Assembly: GCF_007992715.1 (NCBI RefSeq)
Contig: NZ_BKAU01000006.1
Location: 248,001 to 312,000, forward strand
Direction of reading: 5' to 3'
DNA length: 64,000 bases
Origin: Chitinophaga cymbidii
Lineage (GTDB): Bacteria > Bacteroidota > Bacteroidia > Chitinophagales > Chitinophagaceae
Shown here: one piece after another, positions 34,695-42,608 of the stretch
Position numbering within the stretch: position 1 is the first letter of the stretch
Layout: each line of letters opens with the position of its first letter
Made by a program: the position numbers and the translations under genes
Notes under the pieces: generated by a model
What the model was told of the DNA's origin: nothing
What the model saw: only the letters and a program-made list of their open reading frames with translations
The model's database searches: none

Positions 34695-35213
34695 ATGGAA
34701 AATAAGAAAATGAACTGGGACACGTTCAAAACATCCCTCCGGGCAAACCCCGGACAGATCCTGCAATTTCAGTATGCCGCCGGTAAATGGGTGGCTGCAT
34801 CCTATCACATCACCGAGATCAAACATGCGCCGGTTACGTCGGTGGATTGCGGCGGAGTGATGAATGCATGGACGGAAGTGATCGTGCAACTCTGGGAGCC
34901 GTCGGAAAAGCAATCTGACAGAGCGATGGAGGCCAGCAAGGCATTGAAGATCATCGACCTGGTGGAAAGCAAAATCGATCTGCATCCGAAAGCGGTTGTA
35001 AAGATCGAGTTCGGTAATCATTCCTTTGATACCCGGCAGATGTACCCGGATAATATTGTAGTAGATGGCGAAAACCTGATCGTTCATCTGCAGCCGGATG
35101 CCACGCAATGCAAAGCGAATGACCGGGGACAGACCTGCGGAACACCCAAACCCGATTCCCTCAAGATCCTTGCAACCGCAGACGCCTGCACGCCCGGCGG
35201 TGGATGCTGTTAA
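34695..35213 (+). CDS. DUF6428-family protein of the arsenic operon
   Basis: The 172-residue cytoplasmic protein has no known activity. It begins 'MENKKMNWDTFKTSLRANPG', has a middle with 'ASYHITEIKHAPVTSVDCGG', and ends in a Cys-rich tail 'ATADACTPGGGCC'. From memory this is the DUF6428 family often found beside ArsR and ArsC in Bacteroidota. The Gly-Gly-Cys-Cys end is shared with the ArsR protein encoded just upstream, so it may bind As(III). It starts 36 bases after arsR and is followed 10 bases later by arsC. Confidence 0.75.
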   Translation: MENKKMNWDTFKTSLRANPGQILQFQYAAGKWVAASYHITEIKHAPVTSVDCGGVMNAWTEVIVQLWEPSEKQSDRAMEASKALKIIDLVESKIDLHPKAVVKIEFGNHSFDTRQMYPDNIVVDGENLIVHLQPDATQCKANDRGQTCGTPKPDSLKILATADACTPGGGCC

Positions 35214-35223
35214 AACATCTTCT

Positions 35224-35643
35224 ATGCAAAAAGTACTGGTGCTTTGTACCGGCAACAGCTGCCGCAGCCAGATCGCGGAAGGATACCTGCGCCATTTCGC
35301 GGGAAACCGCGCGGAGATATATAGCGCAGGGGTTGAAACGCATGGCGTGAATCCCCGCGCCATCGCCACCATGGCGGAAGATGGGATCGACATCTCCGGT
35401 CATACCTCCAACAACATCAGCGAATACACCGGCATTGACTTCGATTTTGTGATTACTGTCTGCGACCATGCAAAAGAAAGATGCCCGGTTTTTCCGTCAA
35501 AAGCGGTGAAGCTGCATGAGAATTTTCCTGATCCGGCGAAGGCGGCGGGCACGGAGGAAGAAATAATGCAGCAGTTTGCGGAGGTGCGGCAGATGATCAA
35601 ATCTTATTGTAGGGATTTTGTGAAGGAGTATCTGAAAAGTTAG
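35224..35643 (+). CDS. arsC: Thioredoxin-coupled arsenate reductase (LMW phosphatase fold)
   Basis: The start is ATG 35224; a longer frame from 35098 would overlap the DUF6428 gene. The 139-residue protein has the P-loop 'CTGNSCRS' (Cys8, Arg14), the redox pair Cys80 and Cys87 in 'TVCDHAKERC', and the general-acid Asp about 103 in 'NFPDP'. This three-Cys pattern matches thioredoxin-linked ArsC as in Gram-positive bacteria, not a plain tyrosine phosphatase. It reduces arsenate to arsenite in the cytoplasm. No arsenite exporter (ArsB or Acr3) follows, so efflux must be encoded elsewhere. Confidence 0.88.
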   Translation: MQKVLVLCTGNSCRSQIAEGYLRHFAGNRAEIYSAGVETHGVNPRAIATMAEDGIDISGHTSNNISEYTGIDFDFVITVCDHAKERCPVFPSKAVKLHENFPDPAKAAGTEEEIMQQFAEVRQMIKSYCRDFVKEYLKS

Positions 35644-35668
35644 ATGAGCATTTTTTCCGGAAATTGAA

Positions 35669-35676
35669 TATTTTTG
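35669..35676 (+). promoter_or_regulatory. Bacteroidota -7 promoter element (TATTTTTG)
   Basis: Perfect TAnnTTTG match 26 bases after arsC and 113 before the PhyH gene; the -33 region is weak. It is the best promoter candidate for the PhyH gene. Confidence 0.35.
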
Positions 35677-35740
35677 TATCCTTATGAGATTTACAGTAAT
35701 CCTTTAAGCATTCCCGCTCTTTTCGTCGTACTGACACATT

Positions 35741-35757
35741 CCTCCGGCTCCCGGAGG
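35741..35757 (+). terminator. GC-rich hairpin between arsC and the PhyH gene
   Basis: CCTCCGG (35741-35747) pairs with CCGGAGG (35751-35757) over a 3-base loop, followed by a T-rich stretch (TATTTCTTTTAT). It could end the ars transcript or be a structure in the PhyH leader. Confidence 0.4.
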
Positions 35758-35788
35758 CTGTATTTCTTTTATCTCAAACAATATAACA

Positions 35789-36556
35789 ATGGAAAAACTG
35801 ACTGATGCACAATTGCAGCAATTCGTGCAGGATGGCTATATAAAGCTCGAAAATGCATTTTCAACCGAACTCGCGGAAGAATGCCGCCGCATACTCTGGA
35901 AAGAAACCGGCTGCGATCCGGATGATCCGGCTACGTGGACCCAACCGGTGATCAGGCTCTGGCAGTATACGCAGGAGCCATTTGTGAAGGCGGCGAATAC
36001 GCCGTTACTACACACGGCTTTCGATCAGCTGGCAGGCGTGGGGAAGTGGTTTCCCCTTGGCGCCCTCGGATCTTTTCCCATTCGTTTCCCTTCCCCGCAA
36101 GATCCCGGCGATACTGGCTGGCATGTGGATGCGAGTTTTCCAGGCGATGATCCTAATGATTTCTTCACTGCGCGGGTGAATATCCGGTCAAAAGGCCGGG
36201 CGTTGCTCATGTTGTTCCTCTTTTCCGATGTCGGGGAGCTGGATGCGCCTACCCGCATCAGGACGGGTTCTCACCTGGATGTAGCGAAGCTCCTGCTGCC
36301 GGAAGGAGAGGCAGGCCTTTCCTTTATGGAACTGGCGGGAAAGCTGGATGTCAGCGCACACCGGCCGGAAGCGCTGGCTACTGGGAAAGCGGGTACCGTG
36401 TACCTGTGTCATCCTTTCCTTGTGCATGCGGCGCAGCCGCACCGTGGCACGCATCCGCGTTTCCTGGCGCAGCCGCCGCTGGTGGCGCGCGGGGATTTTG
36501 ACATGGATGGCCAGTCGCCGGTGGAAAGGGCGATCAGGCTCGGCGCGGGATTTTGA
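35789..36556 (+). CDS. Phytanoyl-CoA dioxygenase (PhyH) family Fe(II)/2-oxoglutarate oxygenase
   Basis: The 255-residue protein has the PhyH opening ('FVQDGYIKLENAF'), the iron-binding His112-x-Asp114 in 'GWHVDASF', the distal His about 213 in 'LVHAAQPHRG', and Arg219 just after it for 2-oxoglutarate. It should hydroxylate an unidentified small molecule in the cytoplasm. No biosynthetic partner is adjacent, so the substrate cannot be guessed. Its stop codon lies inside the -33 box of the next gene's promoter. Confidence 0.85.
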   Translation: MEKLTDAQLQQFVQDGYIKLENAFSTELAEECRRILWKETGCDPDDPATWTQPVIRLWQYTQEPFVKAANTPLLHTAFDQLAGVGKWFPLGALGSFPIRFPSPQDPGDTGWHVDASFPGDDPNDFFTARVNIRSKGRALLMLFLFSDVGELDAPTRIRTGSHLDVAKLLLPEGEAGLSFMELAGKLDVSAHRPEALATGKAGTVYLCHPFLVHAAQPHRGTHPRFLAQPPLVARGDFDMDGQSPVERAIRLGAGF

Positions 36557-36582
36557 TTCTTTTACCACATCTGCTATCTTTA
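36551..36582 (+). promoter_or_regulatory. Bacteroidota-type promoter TTTTG-N19-TATCTTTA
   Basis: TTTTG (36551-36555) and TATCTTTA (36575-36582) at the standard 19-base spacing, 7 bases before the ATG at 36590. It overlaps the end of the PhyH gene. Confidence 0.6.
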
Positions 36583-36589
36583 GACATAC

Positions 36590-37417
36590 ATGAAAAAGTT
36601 CCTCTTCCTTATTATCATCGTTCTTGCCTGTGCTTCTTTTTCACAGCGGGAAACTACCTGGACCGCCATCGGCGATTCCATCACTTACCTGAACGATCAT
36701 CCGGATGAAACCGGCCACCGCGTTACCAAAGGGTATCTTACGCGGGTGACGGAGCAGCTGCCGCATATCCGGTATACGAACCAGGGACATAATGGATGGA
36801 CGGCCGTGCGGATCGCGAAGGAAATTGAGCAACTGGGACTGGAAAAGGCGGATATCTATTCTGTTTTTCTCGGTACGAACGATTGGTGGGCGGGCCTGCC
36901 GCTGGGCACGATGGACGATTATCTCGGCAACACCGGCAATGGTACGTTTTATGGCGCTTACCGCACGATCATCAACAAGCTGCGCAGCCTGAACGCGGAG
37001 GCGGATATTGTGCTCGTAACGCCCATGCAGCGTGTGGATTTTGTGTACCTGCAAAATATGAAGAACAACGCCTGGGGGTCCTACAGGGAGAAGAACGGTC
37101 AGTCGCTTGCGCAGTTTGCCGCGGCGGTAAAAGCCATCGGCCGGCACGAACACATCAAAGTGGCTGATCTGTATAACAGGAAAGAGATATCGTTGAAAAA
37201 GCTGGTGAAGTTCAAACGGCTGAAAGATACCGCCACCGGTGATTACAGGAACTACCCGTACCCGGATTTCATTGGCGTGCCATTCGATCCGTCAGCGGAT
37301 GCATATCCTTATCCGCGGGAAGCGATCGATATGACGTATGACGGGCTGCATCCTTCGGACAAAGGCAATGAGGTAATAGCGAAGATGCTGGTGAAGATCA
37401 TGAAGAAATGGAAATAA
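36590..37417 (+). CDS. Secreted SGNH/GDSL hydrolase
   Basis: The 275-residue protein has a signal peptide (MKKFLFLIIIVLACASFSQ) and SGNH blocks: Ser30 in 'AIGDSITYLND', Gly in 'NQGHNGW', Asn97 in 'FLGTNDWW', and Asp251/His254 in 'YDGLHPSDKGNEVIA'. Such enzymes deacetylate glycans or cleave other esters in the periplasm or outside the cell. It has its own promoter and is ended by a bidirectional terminator shared with the TlpA operon. Confidence 0.88.
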   Translation: MKKFLFLIIIVLACASFSQRETTWTAIGDSITYLNDHPDETGHRVTKGYLTRVTEQLPHIRYTNQGHNGWTAVRIAKEIEQLGLEKADIYSVFLGTNDWWAGLPLGTMDDYLGNTGNGTFYGAYRTIINKLRSLNAEADIVLVTPMQRVDFVYLQNMKNNAWGSYREKNGQSLAQFAAAVKAIGRHEHIKVADLYNRKEISLKKLVKFKRLKDTATGDYRNYPYPDFIGVPFDPSADAYPYPREAIDMTYDGLHPSDKGNEVIAKMLVKIMKKWK

Positions 37418-37422
37418 GAAAG

Positions 37423-37448
37423 AAGGCCGCTCCATTGTGAGCGGCCTT
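37423..37448. terminator. Bidirectional terminator between SGNH gene and TlpA operon
   Basis: Perfect 10-base stem AAGGCCGCTC (37423-37432) / GAGCGGCCTT (37439-37448), 6-base loop, A-rich on the left and CCTTTG on the right. Confidence 0.8.
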
Positions 37449-37459
37449 CCTTTGTAAAC

Positions 37460-38593
37460 CTATTTCGCACCGAACAGCTCTACGAGCTTTTTCTCGAGCG
37501 GGCTTTCACCGCTGGAATCAAATCCTACTTCTTTCATCAGTATTTTTCCTTTCGGGTCGATGAGGAAGGTGGTGGGTACGCCGGTTACCGCAAAACCGCT
37601 CTGGGAGATGTTTTTGGTATCCAGTGTCTGCAGCCAGGGAAGGTCCTGTTCTTTCAGTCCCTTCAGCCAGGCGTCCTTGTCCTTATCGATAGAAATGCTG
37701 TAGATCTCGAATTGATCGCTCTTGTATTTCTTGTAAACTTCTTTCATGTGCGGGAAAGATTTCTTACAGGGACCGCACCAGCTGGCCCAGAAATCGATCA
37801 GCACATATTTGCCTTTCAGGCTGCTGAAACTAAGCGGGGTTTCTTCCGGTGTGTTGAGCGTAAAATCCTTTACCGTGCTGCCGATAGCGGAGTTCTTCAC
37901 GCCCTTCAGGTAGTCCGCTACGTTTTTGGCTTCCTCGGTCTGCTTTCCTTTGGAAGACAACAGGGCATACAGCTTTTCCAGCTCCGGCGTTTTCAGCGTG
38001 GAACGGCTCGAGCTCAGCGCGATGCCTGATGCATAAGAATCCGGATGCGCTTTAATGAAACGTTCCAGCAGGGCGCCCATACTGCTTTGTATCATCAGCT
38101 CCCTGTCCTTTGCAACGTCGGCCGCTTTTGGATTGTCGGGGGCATACCATTTGTCGCCGTACTTTTTCGCCAGTTCGGCGTTCATATCCTTATACACGGC
38201 ATTCTGCTGCTCGCGCAGTTCTCCGTAGTCTTTAGCGGATGACATACCGGAAACCTTCATGCTGCCCATTCCCTTCGTGATATCGCCGTCTGAAAGAATG
38301 ACCGTTCCCGGCTGCTCTACCAGCACGGGGAAGGGGGCGTACATGCGCTTCACGGTTTTGTCGTATTCCGTATAGAACAGCGGCATGAAAGGCTTTTCAA
38401 ACGGGAGTGTAAATTCAAATTTCCCGTCGGTCATCACAACGGAGTCCTGCTTTACGCCGGTCCCGTAGATGTACACCTTGTTGGCGCCTTTGGTGTCGCC
38501 GCTGAAGGTCCCTTTTATGACCACGTTCTGTGCCATTGCCTGCGCGACGAACAGCGTCAGCGCGGACAGTACAAGTTGTTTTTTTATCATCAT
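37460..38593 (-). CDS. DUF4369-TlpA thioredoxin-like protein, copy 1 (locus 2)
   Basis: The 377-residue exported protein has a signal peptide (MMIKKQLVLSALTLFVAQAMAQ), an N-terminal DUF4369 beta domain (about 23-125), a helical linker and a C-terminal TlpA/AhpC-like thioredoxin domain (about 240-377) with the redox pair in 'WASWCGPCKKSFP' and the cis-Pro region 'GVPTTFLIDP'. It acts as an envelope thiol-disulfide reductase. It is the last gene of the minus-strand SusCD locus and overlaps the previous paralogue by 4 bases (ATGA). The start may be the second Met (38590). Confidence 0.9.
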   Translation of the reverse strand: MMIKKQLVLSALTLFVAQAMAQNVVIKGTFSGDTKGANKVYIYGTGVKQDSVVMTDGKFEFTLPFEKPFMPLFYTEYDKTVKRMYAPFPVLVEQPGTVILSDGDITKGMGSMKVSGMSSAKDYGELREQQNAVYKDMNAELAKKYGDKWYAPDNPKAADVAKDRELMIQSSMGALLERFIKAHPDSYASGIALSSSRSTLKTPELEKLYALLSSKGKQTEEAKNVADYLKGVKNSAIGSTVKDFTLNTPEETPLSFSSLKGKYVLIDFWASWCGPCKKSFPHMKEVYKKYKSDQFEIYSISIDKDKDAWLKGLKEQDLPWLQTLDTKNISQSGFAVTGVPTTFLIDPKGKILMKEVGFDSSGESPLEKKLVELFGAK

Positions 38594-39741
38594 TGCAGTG
38601 CTTTTGACAGTTCTTCTTCCAGTTCCTTGCCGCGGAGGTTGCTGGCGATGATCACGCCGTTGGGGTCGATCAGCCAGTTCTGCGGAACGGCGCGCACATT
38701 GTACAATTGCGCTACTACGTTCTTCCAGCCTTTGAGGTCGCTTACGTGCAGCCAGGGCAATCCGTCATCCGCAATGGCTTTCACCCAGGCGTCCTTCTTT
38801 TCGTCCAGCGACACGGCCAGTATTTCGAAGTTCTTGCTCTTGTATTTTTCGTACGCCAGCTTCACGTTCGGGTTCTCCGCGCGGCAGGGACCGCACCAGC
38901 TGGCCCAGAAATCGATCAGCACGTATTTCCCTTTCAGCGAGGCCAGAGAAACCGGGGTGCCTTCGGTGTTATCCTGCGTGAAGTTGGGGGCAACGGCGCC
39001 CACCGCGGTTTTGAACGCGGTTTCCAGCCTTTCTTCGAACTGTTTGCCTTCTTCGCTGTTGCGGAATTTCGGGTTCATTTGCATGTACTGCGCCTTCGTG
39101 GCTTTGGGATCGCTGATGATGCTTTTGCCAATCACCTGGTTCCAGCTTACCCAGCTGTCCGGATGCGCTTTGATGAAAGCCGTTTCAATGGGTGCGTTTT
39201 CCTTCTGGGTTTTCATCAGCTTGTCCATCACCGATTTATACTGTTCGCCTTCCCGGTCCGCAGCATATTTCTTCAGCTCGTCGCTGATGGCCTTCAGTTT
39301 GTCGGTCACGGGCTGCTTTGCTTTTTGCAGCGCCGCATAGTCCTTTTGCGCTGCAGAACCACTGATGGAGGCGTCTTTGATCGTCTTTCCCTTTATGGTG
39401 ATGGCGCCTTCGTCCAGGTAAAATGACGTACCATCCTTGCCGATGATCTCGTTGCCATAACCCATGCCGAACCGCATACGGGGATTATCGCTGTCTTTTT
39501 GCACAATGATGATCGCCTGGTGCGGTTTGTTTATGTTGCCGGAAAAGCTGAATGCACCGCTTTTCAGCTCAACGGTGTCTGATTGCCTTTTTCCGTCGGC
39601 GCTGTACATCAGGATCACCTTTCCGGGTTCCCCGATATCATCGATCTTCCCGTTGAGCGAGAAGGCCATTTGTTTGCCGTCCTGCGCGTGCAGCATCAGG
39701 GTAGTGACGCTGCCTGCGATCAAAAGCATGATTCGTTTCAT
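38590..39741 (-). CDS. DUF4369-TlpA thioredoxin-like protein, copy 2 (locus 2)
   Basis: The 383-residue paralogue of the next gene has a signal peptide (MKRIMLLIAGSVTTLMLHAQ), DUF4369 (about 25-130), a Lys-rich helical linker and a thioredoxin domain with 'WASWCGPCRAENP' and cis-Pro 'AVPQNWLIDP'. The two copies are clearly related through the whole length, so they arose by tandem duplication, but differ in the residues after CGPC. It starts 18 bases after the pseudo-metalloprotease gene and is translationally coupled to copy 1. Confidence 0.9.
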   Translation of the reverse strand: MKRIMLLIAGSVTTLMLHAQDGKQMAFSLNGKIDDIGEPGKVILMYSADGKRQSDTVELKSGAFSFSGNINKPHQAIIIVQKDSDNPRMRFGMGYGNEIIGKDGTSFYLDEGAITIKGKTIKDASISGSAAQKDYAALQKAKQPVTDKLKAISDELKKYAADREGEQYKSVMDKLMKTQKENAPIETAFIKAHPDSWVSWNQVIGKSIISDPKATKAQYMQMNPKFRNSEEGKQFEERLETAFKTAVGAVAPNFTQDNTEGTPVSLASLKGKYVLIDFWASWCGPCRAENPNVKLAYEKYKSKNFEILAVSLDEKKDAWVKAIADDGLPWLHVSDLKGWKNVVAQLYNVRAVPQNWLIDPNGVIIASNLRGKELEEELSKALQ

Positions 39742-39759
39742 TTTTTAATGTTTAGGTGA

Positions 39760-41031
39760 TTATTGATCTTTTGTGTTCATGCGTCCGGGGCAACGGGTCA
39801 TCACAGCGCGCATCCGGGCCACCTGGTCCACCGTAATGGAGGAGAGCAGGGTAGGATAGCGTATGTCGTCCATCGCATTGTCCGCAATATATTTTTCGTT
39901 GTCGATGCCTACTTTGGTGGCAAAGGAGTAACTGTTCCGTTTATCCTGACCGTCGAATTTACGGGTATCGTAGCAGTAATCCGAATACAATCTTGAGGCG
40001 CTGTACAACGGTGTATACAATCCATAGAACGTGCCTATGTAGCGGAATGCTTCGATCTTGCGCTCATGGCCGGGGAAAAGCACGGTTCGCGGCAGTCCCG
40101 CGCAGGTGTTGGCGAAGTTCATCACGAAGTCGTCTTCACTGGCCGCGGTGCCTGCCACGCCGAGGATCGGGTCTTCACCGGGAATTGCCAGCTGCTTTGC
40201 GGGATAGGCGGTGCCGAGGGCATAGTTGGCGCCGATGGGAATAACATGTACGTTCAGGTATTCCTTCGGGTTCCAGATCAACGTGCCGGTGTTTGCGTTA
40301 ACGTAGTTTACAAAGTCGTTTACGCCGAAGGATACGGCCAGCGGGTTGGTTTTCACATTATCGCTGTAGATGATGCGGTTCATGCCGGGTTGCGACAGTT
40401 CCAGGCCGGCGGGGTTGTTCACGGCCAGGCGGAACTCGATGTTCGCGGAAGCGCCGTTCGGGCTGTAGCCTACTTTATTGTTGACTACATCGTTCATATA
40501 ACGGATGGCCTCTTCCAGCTGCGCCTGCTGCACAGGCTGGTAAGACGATACATCGTAAGTGGGATGTGTGTTGTTCAGTTCCCAGACATGAAAGATCACA
40601 TCCACATACAATTTCGAGGGCAGCACGGGCTTGGGCCGCAGCGCCACGGGTTTTGTGTCTGACTTCACGCTGCCGATCTGCGCGTGGAATTTCACGGTAT
40701 CGAAAGGAACGGTGGTGGTGGAATAGCTCATGCCCACTTCCGTGCCTGACCTTTCTTCCACGATCTTCAGCGAGCCTTCCGGCAGCAGGCGGTAATCCAC
40801 AAATTCCAGGCTGTCCTTCCCGCTGGAAAGATGTACGGTGCGGTACGCCTCCACGATGAAGTTCAGCGTGGCCTGTCCATCCGCCACCATCATTTTATCG
40901 GTGGTGGACAAATAGATCGAATCGATATCGTCGATCGTGGGTTGATACATTTTATAATCGAAGCTGTCTTTCCTGCATCCTGCATGGATGAATATAACCA
41001 GCAAAGCGAGCCCTGTTATGATCTTGTTCAT
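39760..41031 (-). CDS. M43-like metalloprotease-fold lipoprotein with lost zinc motif (locus 2)
   Basis: The start is set at 41031 (41040 also possible), giving a lipoprotein signal ending 'IFIHAGC' (Cys19); the longer frame would run into susD. The 423-residue product has an N-terminal beta domain (about 40-135) and a pappalysin/M43-like region (about 140-415): 'YVDVIFHVW', 'ANIEFRLAVNNPAG', 'WNPKEYLNVHVIPI', 'DYCYDT', 'DNAMDD' and 'ITVDQVARMRAVM'. At the position of HExGHxxGLxH it reads RYIGTFYGLYT (330-340): scaffold Gly and Leu are kept, but all three His and the Glu are gone. A nearby His322-Glu323 is not followed by the needed His. It is thus probably a binding protein. Confidence 0.75.
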   Translation of the reverse strand: MNKIITGLALLVIFIHAGCRKDSFDYKMYQPTIDDIDSIYLSTTDKMMVADGQATLNFIVEAYRTVHLSSGKDSLEFVDYRLLPEGSLKIVEERSGTEVGMSYSTTTVPFDTVKFHAQIGSVKSDTKPVALRPKPVLPSKLYVDVIFHVWELNNTHPTYDVSSYQPVQQAQLEEAIRYMNDVVNNKVGYSPNGASANIEFRLAVNNPAGLELSQPGMNRIIYSDNVKTNPLAVSFGVNDFVNYVNANTGTLIWNPKEYLNVHVIPIGANYALGTAYPAKQLAIPGEDPILGVAGTAASEDDFVMNFANTCAGLPRTVLFPGHERKIEAFRYIGTFYGLYTPLYSASRLYSDYCYDTRKFDGQDKRNSYSFATKVGIDNEKYIADNAMDDIRYPTLLSSITVDQVARMRAVMTRCPGRMNTKDQ

Positions 41032-41047
41032 ACAATTCATTTTATGG

Positions 41048-42598
41048 TTAGTATTCGAGGGGTATCCAGCCTTCATTCGGAACAATATCCGGGTTCTCTT
41101 CCATTTCCGTGAGCGGTATCGGCAGCGCATAGCGGTAGTCGTTCGGCGCTACGCTCAGGTTGTAGGTTTTCTGGAAGAAGGTGAGGCTGCGGGTGACGGT
41201 CTTTTTGCCGTAGCGTTTGAGATCGAGCCAGCGTTTGTCGGAGTCGCCGAAGAATTCTTTCCTGCGTTCGTTGATGATCTCCTGCAGCAGGGCTTCTCCG
41301 GAAAGGCCGTCGGCTGTTCCCGCGTTGCGCAGGGCTTTGAACCTGTTCAGCGTGATGATGGCGTCACCGGGGGCGTTGAGCCGGTACTGGGCTTCCGCCA
41401 GCATGAGGAAGGCATCTTCGGGTTTGAAGAGGCAGATGTTGCCGCGTTTGACGTTGCCGCTGGCAGTGCCGTCAGACGGCCAGGACCAGCTGAGGGTCCT
41501 GCCTTCCGTGCCTACTTTGCCGTCCGCGCGTCCGGGATCGCTGTTGAAGATCGCGGTAATGCGCGCGTCGCCGGGCGTGAAGAGGGAAGCAAACTCTTCG
41601 CTCAGCGGAATGTCTTCCGGTCCGTATGCACCGGGGGACAGGTACTGGTAGCAAGACCCGAATAGTGGGCTGAAAGCGCCCTGTACGTTGTTCTCCTGGC
41701 ATAACGCCGGATAATTCGGATTTCTCCCGCCGTATGCGCTGATCATCTCTGAAGCGGTAGTAGGAATAGCTACTTCAGCCCCTTCGAGTGCGATCTCCGC
41801 ATGTGTTTTTACATTTTCATAATCGGAGGTTTCCTTCGCGGGCGATTCCGCCTTGAACCAGTATACCTGCGCCATGAGGTGATGGATGTAACGGTTTGAA
41901 TAAAGCACGTTGTACCCGGTCATGGGAGCGGTACGGCCCAGCATTTCCAGTGCGGCGTTGAGGTCTTCCAGGATGATCTGGTAAACTTCCGCGTGCGACT
42001 TCCGGGGCATTTTGATGCCGAGCACGCCGTCGCCGGTGTGCAGATAAACGGGAATGCCCATTTCCGCCTTGTTGTACGGCGCAAAGTACTGCAGCAGCTT
42101 GAACAGGTAATAGGCCCTGTTCACCCGCATTTCACCGATAAACTGGTCGCGCTGCTGCGGTGTGGCGTCTGTTATGTCATCCATTTGATCTATCAGGCTG
42201 TTCAGAAAGCCGATGATCTCATAGTGTTGCCTCCAGAGCAGGTCAGGCGCGCTGTAATCATTCCACAGCAGCAGATCGGCATAGCCCTGTTCCAGTTTGA
42301 GATGGTAGTTGTTAGGCTGAAGATAGGTCTGTGTAAGCGCCAGCTCAAAATCGATATTATCAGAATAGGCTTCAAACATCATGACGCTGGAGGCGGGTAC
42401 CATGCACATGACGTTGCCGTACAGCGGTTTCATGCGCAGCTCGGCGATCCCTTTAAGATAGGAGCCCAGCAGTGTTTTGATATCCGAAGCTGTAGTAGCG
42501 GTACGCTCGTTCTTTGCCGGCAGGTCCAGGAAGTCCTTGCAGCCGGAGGAGAACGTCAGCGACGCTGTAAAAAGAAGTATGATGAAGTTACGTTTCAT
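41048..42598 (-). CDS. SusD-family surface lipoprotein (locus 2)
   Basis: The start at 42598 gives a signal peptide ending 'LTFSSGC' (Cys about 20) and the usual 'KDFLDLPAK' after it. The 516-residue protein has SusD-like TPR helices and the C-terminal RagB/SusD block 'LLQEIINERRKEFFGDSDKRWLDLKRYGK'. It pairs with the SusC encoded just upstream (stop 42609). Nothing in this locus encodes a glycoside hydrolase, so the ligand may not be a glycan. Confidence 0.93.
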   Translation of the reverse strand: MKRNFIILLFTASLTFSSGCKDFLDLPAKNERTATTASDIKTLLGSYLKGIAELRMKPLYGNVMCMVPASSVMMFEAYSDNIDFELALTQTYLQPNNYHLKLEQGYADLLLWNDYSAPDLLWRQHYEIIGFLNSLIDQMDDITDATPQQRDQFIGEMRVNRAYYLFKLLQYFAPYNKAEMGIPVYLHTGDGVLGIKMPRKSHAEVYQIILEDLNAALEMLGRTAPMTGYNVLYSNRYIHHLMAQVYWFKAESPAKETSDYENVKTHAEIALEGAEVAIPTTASEMISAYGGRNPNYPALCQENNVQGAFSPLFGSCYQYLSPGAYGPEDIPLSEEFASLFTPGDARITAIFNSDPGRADGKVGTEGRTLSWSWPSDGTASGNVKRGNICLFKPEDAFLMLAEAQYRLNAPGDAIITLNRFKALRNAGTADGLSGEALLQEIINERRKEFFGDSDKRWLDLKRYGKKTVTRSLTFFQKTYNLSVAPNDYRYALPIPLTEMEENPDIVPNEGWIPLEY

Positions 42599-42608
42599 GA
42601 CAGCAATT

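Noticed and set aside
35098-35643. Longer start for arsC at 35098.
   Set aside because: It would overlap the DUF6428 gene by over 100 bases; the P-loop and first strand begin right after ATG 35224.
39760-41130. Longer start for the pseudo-metalloprotease gene.
   Set aside because: The extra N-terminal residues are Arg/Lys-rich and overlap susD; the lipoprotein signal beginning at 41031 is the sensible start.
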